From the NCBI GenBank assembly GCA_041745535.1, contig JBGTIS010000107.1:1-8552 (forward strand): a DNA stretch of 8,552 nt, read 5' to 3'. Position 1 is the stretch's first letter, and the number at the start of each line of letters is the position of its first letter. The translations under genes were made by a program, and so were the position numbers. The DNA comes from JBGTIS01 sp041745535. Lineage in GTDB: Bacteria; Bacteroidota; Bacteroidia; Cytophagales; Cyclobacteriaceae. Of the stretch, positions 1 to 4,588 are shown piece by piece. The notes under the pieces are model-generated. The model worked only from the letters and a program-made list of their open reading frames with translations, was not told the origin of the DNA and did no database searches.

Positions 1-188
1 CCCTGCGACAATTTCTCAAGGAATTCGGTGATCACCGCCACGCATTCCGTTTTCTTCAGAATAGAACCCTGCACAGTAATCAGGGCTACCAGTTGTTCGA
101 TGGTCAGCTTTTCACTTTCTACCACAATGGCCATATAATCGGTAGGGTCCGCGGTTAAACTGTTCAGGGATAGGGAATATTTTAACAT
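1..188 (-). CDS. HU/IHF-like DNA-binding protein, N-terminal part (partial)
   Basis: The minus strand is open from an ATG at 188 through the window edge, giving 62 codons beginning MLKYSLSLNSLTADPTDYMA. This start resembles the Bacteroidetes 'DNA-binding domain-containing protein' group (HU/IHF-like fold, often with a C-terminal DUF4469 domain), whose members begin MLKY.L..N.LT..P.DYMA.V and continue into a helical segment of the kind seen here (LTIEQLVALI, then VAVITEFLEKL). Members are thought to be nucleoid-associated or architectural DNA-binding proteins; the exact role of this subgroup is not well defined. The C-terminal part, including the DNA-contacting arm, lies outside the window. 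No Shine-Dalgarno sequence is visible upstream, as is common in this phylum. The family call rests on the N-terminal pattern only. Confidence 0.75.
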   Translation of the reverse strand, partial: MLKYSLSLNSLTADPTDYMAIVVESEKLTIEQLVALITVQGSILKKTECVAVITEFLEKLSQ

Positions 189-770
189 TAGTAAAAGTTT
201 ATGTGAAACATACTACAATTGCTTACAAAAACCTGGTCAAACCTACACGAATATCATCCCGGTTCCCTATATTTAGCACCCATCTGACTTTATGTACAAT
301 AATCGATAAGTGAGTATTTAAACTAAAAACACCCTAATTATTAATAGTATTATTACTCGACAATCCATCGATACCAGCACTATATGTTTAGTCCTGTTGA
401 GATAAAACCATGCCGGTGGTGCCAGGCAGCGCCCCCTTTTCTGTAGTACAACCCTAAACCTTACATGGAATGCCAGGGAATAGCGGTGGGCAACAGTACC
501 GGTGGGTGCCACAAATTTTCAGAGCATGAAGAGAACTTTACTTGTGTAGGCCAGCATATTGTAATTATTATTTATTAACTTTCGCGCTGGGGAGATGTGA
601 ATTGCTATTGATAAATGATAGGGTAACAAATACATTCGGCATGCTTTTTAATACTATTAAATTACATCTATTACCATTATTTTCTATAATAAATACATTT
701 CCCATATATAGGAAATAACCGCTATATAGCGGTTATTAGGATGTTAAAATAAAAAAGCTAAAGGAAAGGA
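189..770. other. 580-bp AT-rich intergenic region without a convincing gene
   Basis: The stretch separates the minus-strand HU-like gene from the plus-strand DUF4160 gene, so it should hold divergent promoters for both. The only open frame above 60 codons (minus strand, 318-512) has composition unlike a real protein, with scattered Cys/Arg/Val and no family resemblance. A more GC-rich patch at about 405-520 sits between AT-rich flanks and may be a remnant of older sequence. The right end carries the palindromes described separately. I see no tRNA, no IS end and no clean match to TAnnTTTG near either start codon. Confidence 0.6.
697..737. promoter_or_regulatory. 24-bp perfect palindrome plus overlapping inverted repeat upstream of DUF4160/DUF2442
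   Basis: Bases 714-737 form a perfect 24-bp palindrome with half-site AATAACCGCTAT, centred between 725 and 726. It overlaps a second inverted repeat, ATTTCC (697-702) and GGAAAT (711-716), around an 8-nt AT-rich spacer. The palindrome ends 33 bp before the ATG at 771. Its position and perfect dyad fit an operator bound by a dimer, most simply an autoregulating component of the module downstream. A hairpin or terminator is possible, but no T-tract follows on the plus strand. The repeat is seen directly; the operator role is inferred. Confidence 0.6.
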
Positions 771-1073
771 ATGCCAAAACTATATGAATATCTTGGAATT
801 ATTATCTTCTTCTATGCCAATGAACATAAGCCGATTCATATACATGCAAGAAAAGGGGAATATGAAAGCAAAGCTGAGATCATTATAGTGAATGGAAAAG
901 TGGAGGAGGTTGTTATTACAAATGTAGGAGGAAGAAAACCGTTGAAAGGAAAAGAACTAAAGAATTTAAAAGTTTTTTTACAACATTATGCAGATGCAAT
1001 TGTGGGCAAATGGGTGGACTATTTCGTCTATCATAAAGATTTAGATTTTGAAAGGATTACTCAAAAGTTGTAG
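771..1073 (+). CDS. DUF4160 domain-containing protein (putative toxin-antitoxin module member)
   Basis: The 100-residue product begins MPKLYEYLGIIIFFYANEH and shows the DUF4160 signature: hydrophobic strands, then H19-x-P-x-H23-x-H25, then KGEY at 28-31 and an acidic strand (AEIII). A C-terminal helix (about 62-80) leads to the usual KWxxYF ending at 79-84. DUF4160 proteins are small and often sit next to DUF2442 proteins, an arrangement commonly taken as a putative type II toxin-antitoxin pair; I know of no firmly established activity. The start is supported by a purine-rich AAGGAAAGGA directly before the ATG, one of the few SD-like sites here. The stop is 3 bp before the DUF2442 start, so the two are very likely co-transcribed. 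A 24-bp palindrome lies upstream. Confidence 0.85.
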   Translation: MPKLYEYLGIIIFFYANEHKPIHIHARKGEYESKAEIIIVNGKVEEVVITNVGGRKPLKGKELKNLKVFLQHYADAIVGKWVDYFVYHKDLDFERITQKL

Positions 1074-1076
1074 CAT

Positions 1077-1394
1077 ATGAGGATTATTGAACGATACACA
1101 AAACAGTCTGAACAGGATAACCTATCTGTAACAGCAGCGCATTATATTGGTGATTTTGCTATCCGATTAACCTTTAATGATGGATACAGAAAATTGGTGG
1201 ATTTTAAACCATTTCTTGAACAAGCTAGACACCCTGCCATCAAAAAATATTTGGATGAAAATCAATTCAAGAATTTTCACATAAAGGATGGCAACTTGGA
1301 TTGGAATGATTTTGATATGTGTTTTCCGATTGGAGATCTTTACAAAAATAGCATATTGAAAGAAGAGAAAACGACCTACAACACTGTTCAGTAG
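1077..1394 (+). CDS. DUF2442 domain-containing protein (partner of DUF4160)
   Basis: The 105-residue product has the DUF2442 layout: a strand pair VTAAHYIGDFAIRLTFNDG (about 18-36), an RKLVDFKPFL segment where the family has its 'xxV.L..yP.L' stretch, a region of helices with the HPAIKKYLD and FKNFHIKDGNLDW motifs, and the short acidic end DMCFPIGDLY that matches the family's C-terminal 'di.pe.LY' pattern. It follows the DUF4160 gene by 3 bp without an obvious ribosome-binding site, suggesting translational coupling. In such pairs the DUF2442 protein is a candidate antitoxin or cognate partner, but that assignment is inferred from gene pairing. The last 12 or so residues (EEKTTYNTVQ) are polar and unlikely to be structured. 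Confidence 0.82.
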   Translation: MRIIERYTKQSEQDNLSVTAAHYIGDFAIRLTFNDGYRKLVDFKPFLEQARHPAIKKYLDENQFKNFHIKDGNLDWNDFDMCFPIGDLYKNSILKEEKTTYNTVQ

Positions 1395-1441
1395 CAAGCT
1401 TGGCCGTTAGCAAAAGAGACATCCTGCAAATAAAACCCGGA

Positions 1442-1496
1442 AGCAATATTACCATTTTGGTAACTTTTTGTTATCTTAGTTGTGAATAATATTGCT
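1442..1496. promoter_or_regulatory. Nested inverted repeats upstream of higB (probable operator/promoter)
   Basis: AGCAATATT (1442-1450) is the exact reverse complement of AATATTGCT (1488-1496); the second arm ends 2 bp before the higB ATG. Inside lies a second perfect dyad, TTACCA (1449-1454) and TGGTAA (1458-1463), with a 3-nt spacer. TATCTTAG at 1472-1479 is one base from the Bacteroidetes -7 consensus TAnnTTTG, though no well-spaced -33 element is visible. The 9-bp arms flank this candidate promoter, a layout fitting binding by the HigA helix-turn-helix protein and repression of higBA. Repeats are observed; binding is inferred. Confidence 0.55.
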
Positions 1497-1498
1497 AA

Positions 1499-1792
1499 AT
1501 GAGGGTAATCGCAAAAAAGATACTTCGTGAATTTTGGGGAAAGCACAATGATTCTGAAGAGCAACTGAAGACGTGGTTCAAGGAAGCCTCCAAAGCAAAC
1601 TGGAGAAGTACTGCTGATATTAAGTCTGAATATGCAAACGCTAGTATTTTAAAGAGTGGACGTGTCGTATTTAATATTTGTGGCAATAAATATAGATTGA
1701 TTGTGGACATAAACTACGTAAGACAATGGATGTTTATTCGATTCATTGGAACTCATAATGATTACGATAAAGTAGACGCAGATAAAATTTAA
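1499..1792 (+). CDS. higB: HigB-family toxin (RelE/ParE superfamily mRNA interferase)
   Basis: The 97-residue product matches the HigB_toxin family (PF09907) along its length: N-terminal RVIAKKILREFWGKHNDSE, a tryptophan-containing segment around WFKEASKANWRSTADIKSEY (about 26-45), the core strand motif GRVVFNICGNKYRLIVDINY (about 54-73) and the C-terminal FIRFIGTHNDYDKV. Family members are ribosome-dependent endonucleases that cleave mRNA during translation and are neutralised by HigA. The toxin gene comes first, as usual for higBA and unlike most type II systems. higA begins 4 bp after the stop. An inverted repeat overlapping the probable promoter suggests autoregulation. The gene looks full length and intact. 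Confidence 0.93.
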   Translation: MRVIAKKILREFWGKHNDSEEQLKTWFKEASKANWRSTADIKSEYANASILKSGRVVFNICGNKYRLIVDINYVRQWMFIRFIGTHNDYDKVDADKI

Positions 1793-1796
1793 ACCT

Positions 1797-2153
1797 ATGA
1801 ATATTAGGGCAATCAAAACGGAAGAGGATTATAATCAAGCATTGAAAAGACTTGAAAAGATATTTCACGCTCCTGCTGACTCAAAAGAAGGCGACGAAGC
1901 TGAAATTTTATCTATACTGATTGAAAAGTATGAAGATGAACATTATCCCATTGATGCACCAGATCCAATTGAGGCGATTAAATTTAGAATGGAACAAATG
2001 GGAATGAGCAATCAGGACTTAGCTGATATCATTGGTTACAAGAGCAGGGTTTCGGAGATTTTTAGCCGGAAAAGAAAACTAACACTTAAAATGATCAGAA
2101 ATCTTCACGATAAATTAAAGATTCCCTATGAATCATTGATTGCTGATTATTAA
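1797..2153 (+). CDS. higA: HigA-family antitoxin with C-terminal XRE-type helix-turn-helix
   Basis: The 118-residue product has an acidic N-terminal part (about 1-55; KTEEDYNQALKRLEKIF, then EGDEAEILSILIEKYEDEHYPID) typical of the HigA group that carries its DNA-binding domain at the C-terminus. From about 58 on, IEAIKFRMEQMGMSNQDLAD and the following IIGYKSRVSEIFSRKR form a clear XRE helix-turn-helix, with the recognition helix near SRVSEIFSRKRKL. It should bind and neutralise HigB and repress the higBA promoter, plausibly through the 9-bp inverted repeat before higB. The 4-bp gap after higB without an SD indicates one transcript and probable coupling. The gene is complete. Confidence 0.93.
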   Translation: MNIRAIKTEEDYNQALKRLEKIFHAPADSKEGDEAEILSILIEKYEDEHYPIDAPDPIEAIKFRMEQMGMSNQDLADIIGYKSRVSEIFSRKRKLTLKMIRNLHDKLKIPYESLIADY

Positions 2154-2169
2154 GCACCTTTTGCTAATC

Positions 2170-2300
2170 GAGTAGACGGCTGACAGCCTTTTGACTGCCA
2201 GTGCGCCTCCGGGCCCCGGCGGCTCACACCACTCAGCGTACGGGTCTCGTACTGAGCGGTTCTCTAAATTTGATACCAGCTATCCCGCGGAAGCGGGATT
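2170..2300 (+). other. GC-rich segment with four successive hairpins (candidate structured RNA or repeat element)
   Basis: Between higA and the next ORF the base composition jumps from AT-rich to GC-rich. Four hairpins can be drawn: GGCT/AGCC (2178-2188, 3-nt loop); GCCTCCGG with CCGGCGGC (2205-2212 and 2216-2223, one mismatch, 3-nt loop); CTCA..GTAC with GTACTGAG (2232-2256, 2-nt bulge, 7-nt loop); and ATCCCGC with GCGGGAT (2282-2299) closed by the GNRA-type loop GGAA. No T-tract follows the last stem, so a plain rho-independent terminator is unlikely, although the segment could still end the higBA transcript. It could be a small RNA, a REP-like repeat, or the remains of a mobile element. 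No known RNA family is recognised. Confidence 0.4.
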
Positions 2301-2312
2301 TAGTTCAACATA

Positions 2313-2642
2313 GTGCTCAACAAAGGTGAAATTTCCGCATATGAGAAAAGGGCAATTGAAGAACAATATAAATCAGATCGTTATGCTGACTGGGAGTTAC
2401 TTATTACTGATCTAATTAATCATCAATGTGGAGTGACTGATACTACTAATCTATATGATTCAATAGAGTCAGAAGTAATAATAAAATCATCTTATAACAA
2501 GGCAGATTCAGCCAATATTCTTGGAGCAATAGGCTTTTCTAATATCTGTTTTAATGAGGATTTTACATTTGGGATATTCTTTTTTCAGAAGGAAAGTAAT
2601 GAATGGAAATATGTAGACGAACTGGGATTGGGTATAAGTTGA
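2313..2642 (+). CDS. Hypothetical protein, unrecognised (GTG start)
   Basis: A 109-residue frame opens with GTG at 2313; an in-frame stop at 2301-2303 leaves no ATG choice, and no SD precedes the GTG. The product is acidic and soluble: a helical N-terminus (ISAYEKRAIEEQYKSDRYAD), a polar middle (DTTNLYDSIESEVIIKSSYN) and a Phe-rich C-terminal part with alternating hydrophobic residues (IGFSNICFNEDFTFGIFFFQ, then WKYVDELG), suggesting beta strands. Codon use resembles the AT-rich toxin-antitoxin genes beside it. I recognise no family. The unusual start next to the hairpin segment raises the possibility that the N-terminus was replaced or cut. An immunity- or antitoxin-like role would be only a guess from context. 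Confidence 0.5.
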   Translation: MLNKGEISAYEKRAIEEQYKSDRYADWELLITDLINHQCGVTDTTNLYDSIESEVIIKSSYNKADSANILGAIGFSNICFNEDFTFGIFFFQKESNEWKYVDELGLGIS

Positions 2643-2671
2643 AAAATGATGCCGCCAACAAGTTGAGCGTA

Positions 2672-2965
2672 ATGCCTATGATCATGCTATCTGTTCTCGT
2701 TTTTAACTATTCGTTCGCGGGCAGTTTATACAATGAATTTAGGAGGCAGACGGACTCACTGAAATCTCGCGGTGTCGAAAAAGTGTTTGTTCATCAATAC
2801 TCATTGTTCAATAGACGTTACGAGATTCCGTATGCTAACGGTGAATCGCGGTGCGAGAACGTTCCGACATACAGGCTGACGAAATTGTGCGAAGACAATC
2901 GTGTGTCAGTTTTAGTAAGCGGAATTCAGTTGATCAATGAGAGGAATTTAATAACTGCTAACTAA
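2672..2965 (+). CDS. Hypothetical small protein with a possible signal peptide
   Basis: The frame is open from 2603, but starts at 2672 (or 2678) are preferred: they avoid a long overlap with the preceding ORF and place a hydrophobic stretch at the very N-terminus (MPMIMLSVLVFNYSFAG). This resembles a signal peptide with weak positive charge, cleavable after SFA. The mature part of about 80 residues is mixed and basic, with R-rich NRRYEIPYANGESRCENVPT and two cysteines that could pair if exported. It lies 29 bp after the previous ORF on the same strand and converges with the DUF2442 gene on the other strand 42 bp away. No family is recognised; function unknown. It may be a fragment of a longer protein. 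Confidence 0.4.
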   Translation: MPMIMLSVLVFNYSFAGSLYNEFRRQTDSLKSRGVEKVFVHQYSLFNRRYEIPYANGESRCENVPTYRLTKLCEDNRVSVLVSGIQLINERNLITAN

Positions 2966-3007
2966 CCCGATGCTGGAGCTACACTCTAGCCGTGCATATA
3001 ATTTACT

Positions 3008-3391
3008 TTAGGCTACTTTCAGGTTATACTTTTGTAAAAGTTCTTCTTCCAAAAGATGTTTGAGTGAAAGATCAGCCTGAGGCACTTCTTCCCACAAAAT
3101 ACCATTGCCCATATTTTCGTAATTGTGCAAGTGCGCTTCACTAGCCGTGCATAGCCCTGGCATTTGGCTGATCCTGCGCTCTATGACGGTGCCATTGCTT
3201 AGTACGAATAACAGCTTGTCATTTTTAGGTTGTACAATCAGTTCACTGATTTGCAACTGACCCATCGCGATAGCCCGTTCTATGGGTGACATTTTGGGGG
3301 AGTATATATCAACCTCCGCCTGTGCGTCAAACTGTTTTAAGATCTCCTCTATGGAGGCAAAGTCTGTTTTATCAGTGATTACAGTAGGCAT
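3008..3391 (-). CDS. DUF2442 domain-containing protein with N-terminal extension
   Basis: Read from the ATG at 3391 the product has 127 residues; a GTG at 3412 would add 7. The C-terminal two thirds is a DUF2442 domain: ISELIVQPKNDKLLFVLSNG (strand pair), ERRISQMPGL (the family's 'vpl.wyP.L' position) and NYENMGNGILWEEVPQADLS, matching the 'GiHW.eiDeDlS...LL' end. About 45 residues precede the domain (MPTVITDKTDFASIEEILKQ and an SPIERAIAMGQL helix), a common arrangement in the subtype paired with 'KFWLEP'-type DUF4160 proteins. Its start lies inside the end of the DUF4160 gene (20-bp overlap), so translation is probably coupled. It differs from the DUF2442 protein at 1077-1394, so this is not a recent duplicate. 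Confidence 0.78.
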   Translation of the reverse strand: MPTVITDKTDFASIEEILKQFDAQAEVDIYSPKMSPIERAIAMGQLQISELIVQPKNDKLLFVLSNGTVIERRISQMPGLCTASEAHLHNYENMGNGILWEEVPQADLSLKHLLEEELLQKYNLKVA

Positions 3392-3554
3392 CCCATTGCT
3401 GTTTAAAGCCACGTAAATAAAATGCTTCTACTTCTGGTTCTAACCATACTTTACCCCCACCATCTCCTTTTTTTATGTGTATGTGTGCCCGTTCCTGACA
3501 GTCGGCAGCAAAGAAGTAAAAAGCAAACCCTTTTATCTCTAGTACTTTCGGCAT
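3372..3554 (-). CDS. DUF4160 domain-containing protein, apparently with an internal deletion
   Basis: The 60-residue product starts MPKVLEIKGFAFYFFAADCQ and contains H24-I-H26 and the run KGDGGGKVWLEPEVE, typical of the 'KFWLEP' subtype of DUF4160. The family then has 'y..GF' followed by a helix of about 20 residues and a final 'WxxYF'. Here GFKQQ (49-53) runs straight into WDAYCNH (54-60), so the helix is missing while the expected C-terminus remains in frame. The first histidine of the usual N-E-H-x-P-x-H-x-H motif is replaced by Cys19. It overlaps the partner DUF2442 gene by 20 bp. The gene may be an inactive remnant or a shortened functional form; the frame is intact. No SD is seen before the ATG. 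Confidence 0.65.
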   Translation of the reverse strand: MPKVLEIKGFAFYFFAADCQERAHIHIKKGDGGGKVWLEPEVEAFYLRGFKQQWDAYCNH

Positions 3555-3860
3555 GGGTGTAAAGTTACGGATTTATTATAAAGTATCCAGATAATTTGCT
3601 GCTCCTATCTATGATGCATCAGGCCACAGGCCTATCTCCATTTTCAGCCTTGCTTTACAAATGCACGTATGGGTATATTTAGCAGAATAAATAATGGGCA
3701 CGAAGCGGGAGCGACTCACTAGCCGCAGGGTTACATGTTGAAGTATATAAAACCCAACTTTCCACCCACTGATAAATCGATTGGGTATATAAAATTGTAA
3801 ATGCAAATGGCGTTCTTGTAAACAAAAGAACTACTCGCGGTTTTTAACGTATTTGAAGGT
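3555..3860. other. 306-bp divergent intergenic region with repeats
   Basis: This region separates the minus-strand DUF4160 gene from the plus-strand DUF433 gene and should carry both promoters. It contains the 76-bp repeat copy A (3612-3687), a GC-rich GCGGGAGCG motif at 3706-3714, two direct GTATATAAAA copies (about 3744 and 3785), and the dyad GTTCTT/AAGAAC (3812-3817 and 3826-3831) 29 bp before the DUF433 ATG, a possible operator. The minus-strand open frame at 3609-3806 runs through the repeat and has no protein-like composition, so it is not annotated. No clean TAnnTTTG promoter is seen. Confidence 0.45.
3612..3687 (+). repeat. 76-bp direct repeat, copy A
   Basis: Aligns without gaps to 4436-4511 in the same orientation: 61 of 76 positions identical by hand count (80%). 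The best-kept blocks are ATTTTCAGC, CTTTACAAATGCA and GGTATATT. Weaker similarity extends about 13 bp further left. The left part contains a short dyad, AGGCC-ACA-GGCCT (3621-3633). The two copies enclose the DUF433/DUF5615 module. Many differences are C/T or G/A changes, including within the hairpin loop and flanks. Confidence 0.8.
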
Positions 3861-4100
3861 ATGAAAGCAGATGTAATCAACATAGATCCTAAAATTCTGG
3901 GAGGCACACCGGTATTCAGAGGAACCAGAGTACCGATAGAAACTCTTTTTGATCATTTGGAAAGTGGAATTACGATTGACGCGTTTTTGGACGACTTTCC
4001 AAGTGTTACTAAAGAACAGGTAATTCAGGTACTGGAATTAGTAGGACAGCTATTTTCCTCAGAAAAAATTAAACAGTTCTATGAAATTACTGCTCGATGA
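3861..4100 (+). CDS. DUF433 domain-containing protein (putative VapB-like antitoxin)
   Basis: The 79-residue product matches DUF433 over its full length: the N-terminal NIDPKILGGTPVFRGTRVPI (7-26; the family pattern is 'P.i..GkPvIrGTRi.v'), then LFDHLESGITIDAFLDDFP and SVTKEQVIQVLELV, which form the helix-turn-helix-like segment. DUF433 proteins are small, winged-helix or MerR-like DNA-binding proteins often encoded just before DUF5615 PIN-like proteins, and are taken to be their antitoxins. GAAGG ends 1 base before the ATG, a short SD spacing. The 3' end overlaps the next gene by 20 bp. A GTTCTT/AAGAAC dyad upstream could be its operator. The antitoxin role is inferred from family and pairing. 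Confidence 0.88.
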   Translation: MKADVINIDPKILGGTPVFRGTRVPIETLFDHLESGITIDAFLDDFPSVTKEQVIQVLELVGQLFSSEKIKQFYEITAR

Positions 4101-4404
4101 AAATGTCCCCAGGCAAATAAAGGAAAACCTTTCTGAGCATGAAGTATTTACCGTTAGAGAAAAGGGATGGAATGGGAAACTTAATGGGGAGTTATTAACC
4201 CTGATGTTAGCGGAACAATTTGATGTGTTAATTACAGCAGACAAGAACTTGCAACATCAACAAAACTTTGAGAAGTATCCTATTCCAGTGCTGGTTTTGC
4301 ACACTTACCGAATCACCTATGAGTATCTTAAACCCTTGATTCCAAGCCTGAACGAAATTTTAAACACGGACTTACCAAATGGTGCTACAGTTATAAAAGG
4401 ATGA
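4081..4404 (+). CDS. DUF5615 PIN-like protein (putative VapC-like toxin)
   Basis: The 107-residue product begins MKLLLDENVPRQI, the DUF5615 / Mut7-C-like PIN signature, with D6, E7 and N8. Further acidic residues sit where PIN-like nucleases have theirs: E37 in NGELL and D48 and D54 in FDVLITADKNL. The C-terminal part (PIPVLVLHTYRITYEYLKPL) is the final strand and helix. PIN-domain proteins are metal-dependent RNases; DUF5615 members lie beside DUF433 antitoxins and are predicted toxins. The ATG lies inside the DUF433 gene (20-bp overlap), implying translational coupling and a fixed antitoxin:toxin ratio. All expected acidic residues appear present, so the gene looks functional. Confidence 0.88.
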   Translation: MKLLLDENVPRQIKENLSEHEVFTVREKGWNGKLNGELLTLMLAEQFDVLITADKNLQHQQNFEKYPIPVLVLHTYRITYEYLKPLIPSLNEILNTDLPNGATVIKG

Positions 4405-4415
4405 AAACCTTCTCT

Positions 4416-4428
4416 GAGCGTCCCGCTC
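4416..4428 (+). other. GC-rich hairpin after the DUF5615 gene
   Basis: GAGCG (4416-4420) and CGCTC (4424-4428) form a perfect 5-bp stem with a 3-nt loop, 11 bp after the DUF5615 stop. No T-tract follows, so termination is only a possibility. A related motif with single-base insertions lies in inverted orientation at about 3701-3719 (GAAGCGGGAGCGACTC), and TCCCGC also forms the stem at 2282-2299. Such motifs may belong to a dispersed palindromic repeat family. Confidence 0.35.
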
Positions 4429-4435
4429 GTGTCTG

Positions 4436-4511
4436 TGATAAACCAGGCCTTAGGCTTATCTCAATTTTCAGCTTTACTTTACAAATGCAATGATTGGTAT
4501 ATTGAGCGGAA
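4436..4511 (+). repeat. 76-bp direct repeat, copy B
   Basis: Second copy of the repeat at 3612-3687, same orientation, 61 of 76 positions identical. It begins 31 bp after the DUF5615 stop. The left part can form AGGCC-TT-AGGCT, a weaker version of the dyad in copy A. The remainder of the convergent gap to 4588 (between the DUF5615 and GDYXXLXY genes) shows nothing further of note; a weak AACC/GGTT dyad at about 4565-4579 is too short to call a terminator. Confidence 0.8.
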
Positions 4512-4588
4512 AACAAACAAGTTTAGTATAACTGGAGGCTTTTAGAATAGTAATCACGAGGCTGAACCACTATTGGGTTGAACATTTA

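Noticed and set aside
318..512. 64-codon open frame on the minus strand in the first intergenic region
   Set aside because: Composition is not protein-like, there is no ribosome-binding site, and no family resemblance.
520..590. Possible third copy of the 76-bp repeat (ATTTTCAG, CTTTAC and ATATTG words)
   Set aside because: Only short words match and the spacing differs; no continuous alignment can be made.
2230..2262. Possible group II intron domain V (CGTACGG and GGTTCT words nearby)
   Set aside because: The words are in the wrong order for the AGC...GTTC catalytic stem, and no reverse transcriptase or maturase frame is present.
1395..2312. Integron attC sites between the toxin-antitoxin modules
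   Set aside because: No matched RYYYAAC/GTTRRRY pair at suitable spacing after the genes, and no integrase in the window.
2154..2312. Rho-independent terminator after higA
   Set aside because: Stable stems exist but none is followed by a T-tract, so it was recorded as a structured segment only.
2986..3153. 13-bp direct repeat CTAGCCGTGCATA at 2986-2998 and 3141-3153
   Set aside because: One such match is expected by chance in a window of this length, and the second copy is inside the DUF2442 coding region.
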